NCBI GenBank assembly: GCA_013396655.1
Contig: WBMV01001022.1
Coordinates: 79,111 to 143,110, forward strand
Origin: Campylorhamphus procurvoides
Lineage: Eukaryota > Chordata > Aves > Passeriformes > Dendrocolaptidae
DNA length: 64,000 nucleotides
Reading direction: 5' to 3'
Below are positions 1-13,100 of this stretch, in pieces (the stretch's first letter is position 1; each line of letters begins with the position of its first letter). The translations under genes were made by a program, and so were the position numbers. The notes below the pieces were generated by a model. It ran no database searches, was not told the origin of the DNA, and saw only the letters and a list, made by a program, of their open reading frames with translations.

Positions 1-475
1 ATGAGTGTTAACGAGGTGTGGGGAGGAGTGTTTGTACCCTGGTCAGGCAGAGTTGGGCAGAGTCCCTGAGCCTGGCTGGGGCCAGCCTTGAGGCTCTGGG
101 TGTTCATTGTGGTCCCTTTGGAGCAGGAGCCCCCCAGGGTGAGGGTGCCCAGCTGGAGGGGAGGGAGGGCATGGGAGGGGAGGGCTGAAGAACCTCCTGG
201 TCCCAAAGTTTCAGGGGTTAAGGCTTGACTCCCATCACTCACTCCTTGGGGGTTTGGTGTGTGTTGGTCCCCCCATGGCATTTCACACCCAGCCGAGGTT
301 CTGTGCTTTGCCTTCATGTCCTTTAAAGGATCTTCCTGCAGGGAGGAGAATCCTGTAGAGCAGAGATTAGGGAGGATTAACAGCTCCAGCCCCCTGTGCT
401 TAAAGGGAGGATCTGGGTCAGGAGGCCGACAGGTCCCTGCAGAGGGTGCCCAAGGGATGCTCACCCAGTTCCTCA

Positions 476-583
476 GCCCATCCTGCCATGGCAGGGACAT
501 TTCCACAGCCCAGGTGGCTCCAAATCCCACCCAACCTGGCCTTGGACACCTCCAGGGATGGGGCAGCCACAGCTTCTCAAGGA
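476..583 (-). mobile_element. CR1 LINE 3'-end fragment, antisense
   Basis: The stretch reads tgccatggcagggacat, then a degraded 'caacctggccttggacacc' and 'gatggggcagccacagc'. This is the reverse complement of the 3' end common to avian CR1 elements. It is short and diverged. Confidence 0.75.
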
Positions 584-2254
584 CCTGAAATCAGAGACTT
601 GCATGGGGGAAGAATAATCCCAAACTTGTTAAAGGTGCTAAGCCCAAAAGATTGAATTAAAAAGGAAGTCAGGAATTCCAGACTGAGGTTTTATTTCATC
701 TTTCATTCATTCCTTCCTTTAAAACACAGGATTAAGGCTTCTGGAAAACTGGAGTGAACCTCTTGGTACCCAGGGAAAATAGAAAGTGATGCCATAGCAA
801 ATTAATATGTAATTTTTGTGTATCTATTTTTAGGAGAGCAGTTTCATCTGTAGGTTTAAGGAGGATATTTGCTCCCATAGTAATCTCAGACCATTTAATA
901 AACAGCAAAGCACAGCCTGGGCACATCCAGGAAGGGATGGGCTTGGATAGGCCCTTCCTCATGGATTTGTTAAACATTGCCCAGCAGACACACAAATGCA
1001 GCAAGTTTGTCTTCATTTATCACCTGTTAACATTAAAATCAGTATCTTAATTCCAGTTTGTCTGTAAGGAGTTTGTTGGAGGAGGAGGAGGGTACAGAAA
1101 CACCTCCTTGGCTGGAACAGCTGAGAAAGGCCCTCTGTGCTTTCCCCTCTGCTGAAGAACCACCAACCTTCCTTGTGGGGTCACCAAGCTGGACGTGGCT
1201 GATTTAGGAGGCCCTGGAAGGTCAGGGGTTGTCTCCATGGGATGCTCTCCAAGTGTGTTATTGCCAAGCTGTCAAGCTGGTATGAGTTTATAATTGTTCT
1301 GCTGCCTTAATTAGGCTTTCAGGCAAGGTCTGGTGGGTGCAGACCTGTGTCCATCATGGACCTGCTGCTTCTCTGCTGCCCTGCATGGGGTGTCCTCTGC
1401 TCAGTTCCAGCTCCAGCCACAGCAGAATTCCTTGGTGTCTTTGATTCAGCTCCATCATTCCTTGGTGTCTTTGATTAAGCCCAGCTTAGGTTGTTTTCCC
1501 TGATGGAAGCAGAGGAGTCCCCAGCCCTGGGAGTGCCCAAAGGCTCGTGGATGTGGCACTTGGGACATGGGTTGTGGTGGGTCTGGCAGTGCTGAGGTAA
1601 TGGTTGGATCTGGTGATCTTGGAGGCCTTTCCCACCCTTTTAGGGTCCTGTCCCATGGTTCTCTTTGCATGTTGTGATTTCCAGGGAGGACTGACTGCTC
1701 ACACTGAGCTGGGCTGTTCTCAGTGTCCCCTGTCCCTTTGTCAGAGCTCTGGGTGCTGTTGGATCTGAGGATTTGGGATGGAACATTGGGCACTGTGGGC
1801 TTGGGAAAAGCTGGCAGGGGTTGAAGTCCCACAGCTATTGCAGAACAGCCTCTATTTCCTCCAAGAAATGGCATTCAAGGGCACATCCTGGTGCTGAGCC
1901 TGGACCTGGCCTTCCAGTGGGGCTGTTTTTGGGAGTGATTTCCATGTATTTGGTGCTGCCTTTGCTTCCTCCCCGTCCCAAACTGGATTATTGGAGACCC
2001 ATCATGCTGTGTCACTTCTGAGCCCCACAGATGACATGGCAGCTCTCTCGGGGCTGTCACAGGAGCCAGCCAAGAGACTTGGATCTTCTCAGGGTTGGGC
2101 TGTGGAAGGTTCTCTGCTGCTCTGTCACTGTTGGTGTGCTCACACCTGCCAGCAGAGATCAGCCCACAGGGAGGGATCATTCAGCCCTGGCAAAGGGAAG
2201 GATCCACTTGGGGACAGAGGCTGAGCTGCTCTGCCTGACCCACCCTTTCCTCTG

Positions 2255-2712
2255 CTGGGCACAGGGGGCTGGAAATCTGCCCCTAGGGAAGGATCCTGGG
2301 TACAGGGGGCTGGAAATGTGCCCCCAGGGAAGGATCCTGGGCACAGGGGGCTGGAAATCTGCCCCCAGGGAAGGATCCTGGGCACAGGGGGCTGGAAATC
2401 TGCCCCCAGGGAAGGATCCTGGGCACAGGGGGCTGGAAATCTGCCCCCAGGGAAGGATCCTGGGCACAGGGGGCTGGAAATCTGCCCCCAGGGAAGGATC
2501 CTGGGCACAGGGGGCTGGAAATGTGCCCCCAAGGAAGGATCCTGGGCACAGGGGGCTGTAAATCTGCCCCCAAGGAAGGATCCTGGGCACAGGGGGCTGG
2601 AAATATGCCCCCAGGGAAGGATCCTGGGCACAGGGGGCTGGAAATCTGCCGCTGGGGAAGGATCCTGGGCACAGGGGGCTGGAAATCTGCCCCCAGGGAA
2701 GGATCCTGGCCC
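2255..2712. repeat. 41-bp minisatellite, about 11 copies, one BamHI site per unit
   Basis: The unit carries GGATCCTGGGCACAGGGGGC followed by tggaaatctgcccccaggga. GGATCC recurs at 2291, 2332, 2373, 2414, 2455, 2496, 2537, 2578, 2619, 2660 and 2701, exactly 41 bp apart each time. Because 41 is not a multiple of 3, the array creates long open frames on both strands that are not genes. Confidence 0.97.
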
Positions 2713-3009
2713 CAGCCCCAGCCTGGAGCAGTGGCACGGTGTGGATCTCACTGGTGGTGCAGCTCTTGGAGTGGTTTGGGGACTGGAAGGGCAGACACTG
2801 ACACTTGGAGTGCAATAAAATGGCTTGGAAGAAGCATTTAGTGCTGAACTCTGTGACTTCTGCTCTCCTGCTTTGCTCTCTTGGAGTGAATCCTCCCTTG
2901 CAGGAGCCAGGAATTTCCTTTATCCTTTATCCCTGCTGGGGAAATTTATCCACATCAGTGTGTCTGCAGGGCCAGGGACCTGAGGGGGCCTGGGGTGCCT
3001 TTAGCTCAG

Positions 3010-3225
3010 GGATGGGTGGGATATTGGGGAAGAATTGGTGGCTGGGAGGGTGGGCAGGGCCTGGCACAGGGTGCCCAGAGAAGCTGTGGCTGCCCCTGGA
3101 TCCCTGGAAGAGTCCAAGGCCAGGTTGGAGCACCCTGGGCTGGTGGGAGGTGTCCCTGCCCATGGCAGGGGTGGGATGGGATGAGCTTTGAGGTCCCTCC
3201 CACCCCAAACCATTCTGAGATTAAA
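3010..3225 (+). mobile_element. CR1 LINE 3' end, sense
   Basis: It reads gatattggggaagaattgg, gcccagagaagctgtggctg, gtccaaggccaggttgga, then tgaggtccctcccaccccaa and accattctgaga. This is the classic order of a sense CR1 3' end, 5'-truncated. Confidence 0.88.
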
Positions 3226-4023
3226 TGGTGCTTTTCAGAAAGCAAAATATATCAGAAAAGGCCAGTGAGAAGTAAATGCTGAATTTCAGTACTGTGAGTT
3301 TTAACCCAATTGCCAAAATTTAGTTGTGTTGAACTTCTGGGGAATGTCACCCAATAATTATGGGTTTCTTTTTATCTTGGATTCTCCTGTTTTTCAGTAC
3401 AGCAACTCTATAAAATACATTTAAAATAGTTCCATCACAAACACAGTCCAGGGGAGCAAATGTGTGTGCTGTGGATATATTTTACAGTATTTTACATCAT
3501 GTAATATTTTGAAGAGTATTTTTTTATAGAAGCTGAGAAAGGAGATAAACACATGCCAGAATTGCTTTGGTGTTTCATCCTTTGCTCCTGCAGATGCCAG
3601 GGCCTCTGTGTAGTCCTTCCTTTCTCTTTTTTGGGAAGGGAATATGCAAATCTCCCCCTTATTTCTGGTTTGGGTCACTGGTGATGTGCATCCCTTTCCA
3701 AAATCCCAAGATTCTTTGATATGGCTTCTAATGGAGGGCTCAGAAGGTCCAGGCCTGGAGGCAAAGGGATGTTGCAAAGCACCCCCACAGCAGCCAAACT
3801 CTTCCAGTTCTGCACATCCCACCAGTGCCTCCAGCTGCTGCCCTTATTTCTCGGTCCTTTTTCCTGAAAATAGGAATAGTTAAATAACTTTCCAGTGTTT
3901 CACTTAGACATATTTATATATATATATTTTTTTTTGAAGGTGCTGCTTTCTTATGCAGATTTCAGTGTCTGTGCAGAGCTGGTTACTAATGTTCTGTTTT
4001 ACTAACAGTTTATCTCCACACAG

Positions 4024-4152
4024 GTAACACAAGTAACGAGACAACCGGGTCCTCCTGCCCCATCCCCTTACCCTGCACATGAAATAAATAAGGGACACCC
4101 CAATCTTGCTGCGACGCCACCGGGACATGCCTCGTCCCCTGGGCTCTCACAG
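4024..4152 (+). CDS. EIF4G3: EIF4G3 coding exon, 129 nt
   Basis: The exon is 43 codons, starts and ends in phase 0, with acceptor cacag|gta and donor cacag|gtaaga. It encodes [20 protein letters not shown], then [18 protein letters not shown] and PGLSQ. This matches the N-terminal extension of long EIF4G3 isoforms as I recall them. It is Pro-, Ala- and Gly-rich and probably disordered. The upstream exon it joins is not in the window. It is absent from the short protein form that starts at the internal Met in the next exon. Confidence 0.95.
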
Positions 4153-7100
4153 GTAAGACCTGGCCTTGGGGCAGAGCATTCCCAGCCTTCCCTTTCCCTC
4201 CTGGCCCATTCTCAGCCTCTCTGCTCCAAAATTGAGTGTTGTGTGTGACCAGTGTGGAAATAGGGGGAATAAAGGCTGTGCACTCAGGCAGCACTTGGAG
4301 CAGCACACAAACACCCTAAATTAAATACAAGTTCATCAGGCATTAGTTCCTCATTGATGGTTGTTACAGGGACTCAAAGCAGCTTGGAAAAGGATGGGAA
4401 ATGTTCATTGATGAGGAATGTGCTTTGCTGTTGGGTGAGGCAGTTTGGGGCACAGCCTGACTTCCAGGTTCACCTCCCCACCAGTGTCCCCTGGCAGGGA
4501 TTTTCCATGGGGAGGGTTTTGTGCAGGATGCTGCAGTTCTGTCATGCTGAGAAATGGGTCAGGAAAATGAGCTGAGCAAATAAATGCTCATAAAAGAGAT
4601 GAGATAAAGGGCTGGTTACAGAAAAAGTGCAGAGGAGATAAATAGGAGTTATAATAAGAATGGAGAAATAGAGGTTAGTGAGATATGTGGAATGAATTGG
4701 TCTCTTTGTAGTCTTTATTAGATAAATATTCCACAGGGCTGGAGTGAGAGTGGAGAAGCTTATCTGGAAAAGGAGGGGGCACAGGAGGCAGGGAATGGGG
4801 CAGAAAGGGGGGAGATGAAAGATACTGGGAGAAATGGGAGAAAGTGGGGTGTGTGAAGAACAAGATGTGAGGCAGGAAAGCCTGGCAGTCCCTGTGCTCC
4901 TGATGTTCCTGTGCTCCTGATATTCCTGTGCTCCTGGTGTTCCTGTGCTCCTGGGCTCCCTGGGCTTTGAATAATTACTACTCATTTGAATCAAGTGGGT
5001 TGGCCCTTCAGGAGAGTGTTCTGAGCAAGGGGGGCAGGAGGACACCCCAAGGGAGGGCTGGGAATAGGGGGGTGCTGGGAGAGCTCCGAGTGGCTCACGG
5101 TGTTGGGAGAAGGGAAGCTCCCAAATCCTGCCAGCCTCTTCAGTCCTTGGCCCAGGAGATCCCTGGAAACAAATAAAGTCATGGAAGGAACATTTCCCCT
5201 GAGTGCTGCACCTTCTGGCTGAAGCCAGGTGGGGAAAGTGGGAACCTGTGGTTGTGTTTGGGACTGTGCAGGGACTCATCCTTCATGGAGTGGGAATTCA
5301 GGGGCTGAAGGATCTCCTCAGGATCATGAGGAGCTTGCAGGCATTAGCCAGCAATGTTGGAGCTGTTCCTTGCATGTTCCTGCATGGTTTTGGAAGTAAA
5401 GGCTCTGGATGGAGGACTGAGGTTCATGGAAAAGGGAAAACACAGCAGAGCTGCAGAGCAAACCCTCAGATGGTGTCTGGCCTGTGTCAAGCACCAAGAC
5501 ATTCCTTCCTGGTAAACCTCATCCACACAGGGAAGCAAATCATGTGGCAGATAAGAGGGGAAGGAGGACATTCCAGGCAGGCTCTTTAGAAAGTGTTTGA
5601 ATCAAGGGGTTTCTCTTCTTCCCTCAATATTTTCCTGTTGAGTCAGTGCTTGCAGAGTGGGCTTGGGGCCAGACCCGCCCCAGCCAGTGGGAAAACTCTT
5701 CCTGTCCTGCTGGCTCTGGTGTCTTGGCCAGGAGTGTCAGGTTGTGTCCTGCTGGAGGGACAAGGGCCAGCCAGGGCTGCAGGAGGGAGCTGGGTGAGAG
5801 AGGGGAAAGGCAGGATCCAGAGTTAAAGGGCAGGTGGAGCACTGGGCATGGTGCATTTTGGGGGCCAGAGAGGAGTGAGCTCTGGGCAGCTTTTCCCTGA
5901 GTGATCCCTGTAAAAGTGGGATTCAGTAGCAAAGCAGCCCAAAGGATGGTTCCTGTTCATTCCCAGCACTGCTGAGCAGGAGTTGGCACCTGAGGGGACC
6001 CTCTGCTGGGAGCTGGAGGGGATGGAAGGTTGGATGGTGGTGCCAGATTGGATGGGGCTTCTGAGTCTGACTGGTGGAAGGTGTCCCTGCCCATGGGAGG
6101 TGTCCCTGTCCATGGAAGGTGCCCCTGGCCATGGAAGGTGCCCCTGTCCATGGAAGGTGCCCCTGGCCATGGAAGGTGCCCCTGTCCATGGAAGGTGTCC
6201 CTGAAGGTGTCCCTGCCCATGGCATGGGGTGGAATGGGATGAATTTGGAGGTTCCTTCCAACCCAAACCATCCTGGGATTTCATGAGGAACCAAAATGGA
6301 AGTGATGCAGTGGGAACACTCCCACCAGTAAGGCCTGAAAGGGAATCAAACCTCTTGGCATGAGGATAAGCTGTCTCCAGGGAAAGTTTTCCATCCTCCT
6401 GAACTATCAGAGGTTTGGGTAAATTTAAATTCTGAGTATTCCTACGAGTATCTCCCTTTGCCCCCTGTCAGGGGCTGTTTCTGTGTGTGGAATTCCCCAG
6501 GTCAGTGGAGGTTTGGGTGGAAGTTTCACCTCTTCCTGGATGGCATCATGGTTTGTCTCCTGTGGGTTTCAGGGAATGCCCTTGTGCTTGTGTTAACAAA
6601 CGTGGTGAGTGGAGGTTTCCTCTTTGCAGACCACTTGTAGTTTGTGAACTTCCATCATGGTTTCATTTATTTGCTTTCTTTTAGATAAACAATCAAAATC
6701 CTTTAAATCTCTCATCACTTGGAGGCTTTTTCCATGCTGTAATTGTTCTTTTTGTCTGATTCTTGGGCCCCTTAAATCCTGCTGTTTCCCTTTTGAGATA
6801 AAGGGATCCAAGCTGACATGGGATTTGGATGAATGCATTATTATTATTAATTCCTTTAGCAGCAATAAAACACCTCACAAATAAGTGCATTTTACCCACC
6901 CACGCTGTGTGGATGATTGAACACTGAGCAAAGGTCCAGCCCTGCCTAATGTAGGGTTGTTTGTGCATAAAGGATAAGGACAAGACCACTTCATTTGAAT
7001 TAGAGCCTGATTAANTGGCATGAGGATAAGCTGTCTCCAGGGAAAGTTTTCCATCCTCCTGAACTATCAGAGGTTTGGGTAAATTTAAATTCTGAGTATT

Positions 7101-10100
7101 CCTACGAGTATCTCCCTTTGCCCCCTGTCAGGGGCTGTTTCTGTGTGTGGAATTCCCCAGGTCAGTGGAGGTTTGGGTGGAAGTTTCACCTCTTCCTGGA
7201 TGGCATCATGGTTTGTCTCCTGTGGGTTTCAGGGAATGCCCTTGTGCTTGTGTTAACAAACGTGGTGAGTGGAGGTTTCCTCTTTGCAGACCACTTGTAG
7301 TTTGTGAACTTCCATCATGGTTTCATTTATTTGCTTTCTTTTAGATAAACAATCAAAATCCTTTAAATCTCTCATCACTTGGAGGCTTTTTCCATGCTGT
7401 AATTGTTCTTTTTGTCTGATTCTTGGGCCCCTTAAATCCTGCTGTTTCCCTTTTGAGATAAAGGGATCCAAGCTGACATGGGGTTTGGATGAATGCATTA
7501 TTATTATTAATTCCTTTAGCAGCAGTAAAACACCTCACAAAGAACTGCATTTTACCCACCCACGCTGTGTGGATGATTGAACACTGAGCAAAGGTCCAGC
7601 CCTGCCTAATGTAGGGTTGTTTGTGCATAAAGGATAAGGACAAGACCACTTCATTTGAATTAGAGCCTGATTAAGGGTCATTGATTTCCCCATCAGACCC
7701 CTGAGTTAATAAACACTCCTAGCAGGGTCTGCTCCTGAGGCAGAGCTGAAGGAAATTACTGATGGATGTTTTGGGTGGCATTTGGTACTGAAACTGATCT
7801 TGCCAGTGGTGGAATTTGTGTCCCTTTGTGAGGGCTGAGCTCAGGCTGGGCCTGGCACAGAGGTCACTCCTTGCTGTCACCTGGTTGGGATCTCAGGGAC
7901 CTCTGGGGGCTCAGAGTTCCCTCAAGTGGAGATGTCACAGAATTGTGGAATGTCCTGGCCTGGAAGGGTCACACAGAGATCATTGCTGGCCCTGCACAGA
8001 CACCCCAACAATCCCACCCTGTGCCCCAGAGCATCATCCAAACCCTCCTGGAGCTCTGGCAGCCTTGGGGCTGTGCCCACTGCCCTGGGGAGCCTGGGCA
8101 GTGCCCACCACCCTCTGGGGGAACAACCTTGTCCTGAGATCCCACCTGACCCTGCCCTGACACAGCTCCAGCCATTCCCTGGGTGCTGTCCCTGGTCCCA
8201 CAGAGCAGATTTGGTGCTGTCCCTCAGGAGGAAGCTTTAACTGAGGTCTCTCTTCATCCTCCTCTTGTCCAGGCTGAACAAACCAAGTGCCCTCAGCTCC
8301 TCCAGACCCTTCCCCTGGGCAGGATCCGTGCTCTGAGGGACAGCAGAGCCTTAACAAGAGCTGTGGCTCCACAAGTGACCCCTCTGTGTCCCTGCTGCTC
8401 TGGGGGATGGGGAGGAGGGAATGCCTTAAACTCTGGGAAGTGATAAAAGGGAGTTCTGGCCCTCAGCAGAGCTCTGGGGCTGGAGCCCTTCGTGGCCCTC
8501 TGGGGGGTGTGGGGAGGTGATGACATTCCATGGAGGACTCTGGAAGGGAGAATTAGGGATTGGGGATGTGGGGGGTGTGGGGAGCTGATGACATTCCATG
8601 GAGGACTCTGGAAGGGAGAATTAGGGACTGGGGATGTGGGGGGTGTGGGGAGCTGATGACATTCCATGGAGGACTCTGGAAGGGAGAATTAGGGGTTGGG
8701 GATTTGTGGGGTATTTAGGCTCTCCTGTGAGAAGGAAAGTCAGGTGCAAGTGTGTTTGGTACTTTGTTGGCTTTCCTTTAGCTTTATTGAAATAAGCAGA
8801 AGCAGCTGCTGCTGTGGTGCCCTGCTTTGGTGTCTGACTCCTCTGCCTTTTCCATTCAGTGCACCCAAAACCAGAGCAGTGTCCCCTGTCCCCTCCCTCC
8901 AGGGGCTCTCCTGCCAAGCAGCCCCTGCTGCCCTTCCCATGGGTTTGTGCAGCACAGGGAGGAGAGCCTGGCTGTGATGGGGGGTCGTCCCATGGCCCTG
9001 CAGGGAGAATCAGCTTCACTTCCCAAATTCCAGGGCCTTGAAATCATAGCACTGCTCTCAGGAATGTGCTGGACTCTGCTGGGGCAGGGAGTGCTCAGCA
9101 CAAACTGCTGCAGGGATGTCGTGGCCAGATGTGGCCCCAAGGGCACAAAACCTCATATTTTTTTGGGTTTTGTGTGAATATTCTGACAGGGAGAGGAGAG
9201 TCACAGCCCCACTGCCTCCTCCCGTGGCTGGAGGCTGCACAAGGCTCTGGTTTGCCACAATTTGCTTTCTCAGCCTCCAGAGGGAAGGGGAAGCCACTGG
9301 AAAAGCAGCAGGGAAGTTCCTCCTTGGATCAGGCTCCTGGAGCAGGGAAGTTCCTCCTTGGATCAGGCTCCTGGAGCAGGGAAGTTCCTCCTTGGATCAG
9401 GCTCCTGGAGCAGGTTCTCCAGAGCTCAGGTGGGGCCTGGATTGACAGTTCCCTGGTTCCCTGAGTGCTCCCATGCCATGATGAATGTGGGAGAGTGCAG
9501 AGCAGGCAGGGAATTCCCAGAGGGATCAGAGGGCTCCTCCAGCTGTCCCCCAGGCAGGGGCAGCACGTGGAGCTTGGGGCACCAAGAGAGGACAATTCCA
9601 TCCCTCTCCTGACCTGGGGATGCTGTCAAGGATCCCAAGGGACACATGCAGGGAGTTCTGGCACATCAGGGGGAATGGTTTGGAAAAGACTCTTGACTTT
9701 CTCCACCTCAGCTTTGACCCTGCAGGTTCTCTCTGCCCCCTGAGGGATTCTCTTAGTCCAGGTTTGGAAGCACCGACCAACCACGCTTGGAACAAATCCC
9801 CGGGAATTTCCTCAGGGATCAGAGAAAGCTGCAGCTCTCACTGGGAACAGGCTGTGCACTGAGCACTCACTGCTGCCCACGGAGCAAAGCACCCTGTGAG
9901 GCTCCTCTGGAGACCTTCCCCTGGAGCTGCTGGGCTTGTGGACATCCCTCATCCCTTCCCAAAAAGGTTGGGATGCACCAAGCAAACCCAAGTGCAGGAG
10001 GGCTGAACCCTCGGGGTCTGGGTGTGCAGAGCCCTTGACTTTGAGGTGGTTCATTGAAATCCAGAACAGATTGTACCAGCTGAAACTTGTTACCATCTGG

Positions 10101-13100
10101 TCCTGTGCCTGAAGTGAAGGGAGTTTTGTGGTCTCATTCTGGTCCTCCAAAATGTCACCATCGTTAAATTAGCATTTGTAATGGCAGGGAGACATTCCTT
10201 AGTACCTTCAGGTCTGGGGGTGTGTGCCAGGAGCGTGTCTGCCTGCCATCTGGGGCATGTTCAGAGGCAATCCCCAAGCCCCTCCTTCATTAGCTTGGAT
10301 CCTTCTACAGGAGCTGCAATAATCCTGTTAGAACCATGGTGTTTATTCAGTGCTTCCATCACCCGTGGCCCAGGCTGAGATGCTTTTAATAAAGTGACAT
10401 TTATTTAGGGATTGGAAGGGAAGGAGGGATGTAATTTAATTGTAACCTTGCCCTCTGCAATGTCAGGTGTTTGGGGAGTGGGGACTTTCTCCTGGGCCTC
10501 TCCTTGTGCAAAGTCTGGTTACTCCATGTTACACTCACCTTCTCCCAAAATCTTGTGAGCAAGGACAGGACCCTGGAATGGCTGGAGCTGTGTCAGGGCA
10601 GGGTCAGGTGGGATCTGAGGACAAGGTTCTTCCCCCAGAGGGTGGTGGGCACAGCCCCGAGGCTGCCAGAGCTCCAGGAGGGTTTGGATCATGGTCTGGG
10701 GCACAGGGTGGGATTGTTGGGGTGTCTGTGCAGGGCCAGGAGTTGGATCAGTGATCTCTGTGTGTCCCTCCCAGCCCAGGACATTCTCATTCCCCATTAT
10801 TTGGGTCCATGTGTGCTTTGTGAGGAAGAAGAAATCTGCAGCAAGTCCGATCCTGAACTTCCACAGCCTCTGGAGCTCCTGATTTCATTCTCAAGCTCAT
10901 CCAAACACCCTGTCCCTCATTTTTGGTGTCCCAGAGCCTCCCTGTGCACACCTTGGTCAGCTCAGACCCCGACTCTGCAGGGAACTCTTCCCCCTGGAGC
11001 CTGTCCCTGCAGGTCACTCCTGGGTTTGGGGACGGTGCCACTGCAGCAGATTTCCCCCCAGTCCAAACCAGCAGGAATCCTGTGACATGTGGGGTGTCAC
11101 TGAGGGGCTTTCTCAGTGCTTGAGACACAGAGGGAAGGATGAAACTCTCCTTGGGAAGGTGAAGAAGTCAGTGCTGGACCCACCGAGCAAGGAAGTGGCC
11201 TCTTTGTCCAGCTCCTTCCACCAGCACTTTGCAGTTTCTTGGATCTCCTGTCCATCCCAGATAATGATGATAAAGAAAATGAAAGCCACTCTTTGGTTTG
11301 AGGCAAGAGACCTGCCAAAGGAACCAAATTAATGTGCACTGGTGGATTTTTCTGAGCAGTTGAGAGTGTGTGACCTCTTGTCCTTCCCACTTCTTGCCTC
11401 GTGTTTCCCTCTGCACATCCAGGTCAGGCCTCGTCCCAGCACATTCCCAGGGCATTCTGCTCATTCTGGGCCTGCAGGGATCTGTGACTGCAGGTGGGGA
11501 TTTGAAACTGTGAGTTATTTAATAGCTGATAAATCCAGAAGTGTAATCTGCTTTTGGCCTTTGTGTTCGAGACCTGCTGGAAGTGCAGCTGAACCCTCTG
11601 GTTTGTAATAGGATTAGGAGGGGTTTGATTGTGTTAATAATGCTGGGAGTATTTCCTCCTGGAATGTATGCCATTCTTTTTGATTCATTACTCTGCTTTT
11701 TTCCTCATTAGGTTAAATCTGGGCTGGAAATGTTGAGCTTGTCTGTGTCTTGGTGCCTCCAGGGTGCCTTTGTGTGGGGTGTGCTCTGATTTGGGGGAGC
11801 AGCTGGATGGCAGAGCTGCAGGAAGAGAGGGGGGAAGGCACAATGTGCTTCAAATGCCCATTAAGACAAGTAATTTTAATAATTATTTAACCCTGGAAGC
11901 AGTTAGATTTCATAAGGCACAAGGTAGGAGGGATGAATGAATGAGTTTTAATATTTGTGCACTTCAGAAGGACTAGAAACAGCCTTTAATTCCTTTTTTT
12001 CTAAGAAGGAAAGGAGAGAAATTAAAATCCCTTACAATTTTATCACGTGCATGTGCAAAGGGAAGATTGCAGCACAAACCCTGAGTGTGCTCAGGACCAG
12101 GTCTGGCTTTGGACACACCCTCTGGATTGCAGGGAATTCAGAGAATCCCATCCTGGAATCCTGGAGTGGTTTGGCTTGGAAAGGAACTTTAAGCTCATCC
12201 CATTCCACCTCCTGCCATGGGCAGAGACACCTCCCACCAGCCCAGGTGACTCCAAGCCCTGTCCAACCTGGCCTTGGACACTCCCAGGGATGGATCCAGG
12301 GGCAGCCACAGCTTCTCTGGGCACCCTGTGCCAGGGCCTGCCCACCCTCCCAGCCACCAGTTCCTCCCCAATATCCCATCTCTCCCTGCTCTCTGGCAGT
12401 GGGCACCCATCCCCCTGTCCTGCCCCTCCATCCCTTGGCCAGAATTGCCGCCCTACAAGGGGTGTGTGATCCCTCTCCAAGGTCTCTGCTGTGCCCAGGG
12501 GGCAGGGCTGGGTTTTCCTACAGCTCCCTGAGCTTTTCCTGCTGGGATTGAGCATGGCCTGGCCCTGAGTGTTCCCTGGCCCTTCCCCCCGGAGCAAACA
12601 GGGCATTTGGAAAGGGAAAGCTCCCCGGGGGTGTCTTGGCCACTCAGCCCATCCTGGCTGGGCACAGCAGAAACGCCTTCGTTTGGCTCCTGAGATGATG
12701 GGGAAGCAAAAGCACTTTGAAATCTGCCAGGAGCTGTTTGTTTTTCAGAGGGAGTGAATTAGCATTTTTTATAGAAAACCAAATCTCTCTGTAGCTGTTC
12801 TGAAATTCCACAGATCCTTTTCTTCAGGACCTTTCCACGAGTGTTTTCTCCTCTCAAAGCCACGTGCCCTGGGCTTTGTTTTGGTGCTTTTCAGACCTTG
12901 CCACTTGTTGAACCACACTTTTATTCATAATATAAAAAGACAAAACAATACGAGGTAACTTGCCATTCTCTTCCATTTAATAATTCCAGCTCTGGAATCC
13001 CTTTGCAATGATCCCTTCTGTTCCATGCACTTCCATGGCTGTTTTCTTTGCCTGCTCCAGAAAACAGGCAGTTTTCAAACAAACACCAAGTGTGTCCCAG

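Larger units (their letters stand above)
1..4023 (+). other. EIF4G3: Intron (3' part) upstream of the first visible EIF4G3 exon
   Basis: No exon is recognised here. The interval holds an antisense CR1 fragment (about 476-583), a short doubled 27-bp motif (about 1426-1476), a 41-bp minisatellite with 11 BamHI sites (about 2255-2712), a sense CR1 3' end (about 3010-3225), and an AT-rich stretch (3290-3560) with a small TA run at 3910-3935. It ends in a polypyrimidine tract and the acceptor cacag at 4019-4023. Confidence 0.85.

Noticed and set aside
2140..2818. Long open frames on both strands
   Set aside because: They are created by the 41-bp minisatellite, which is open in every frame; there is no start context, splice or family support.
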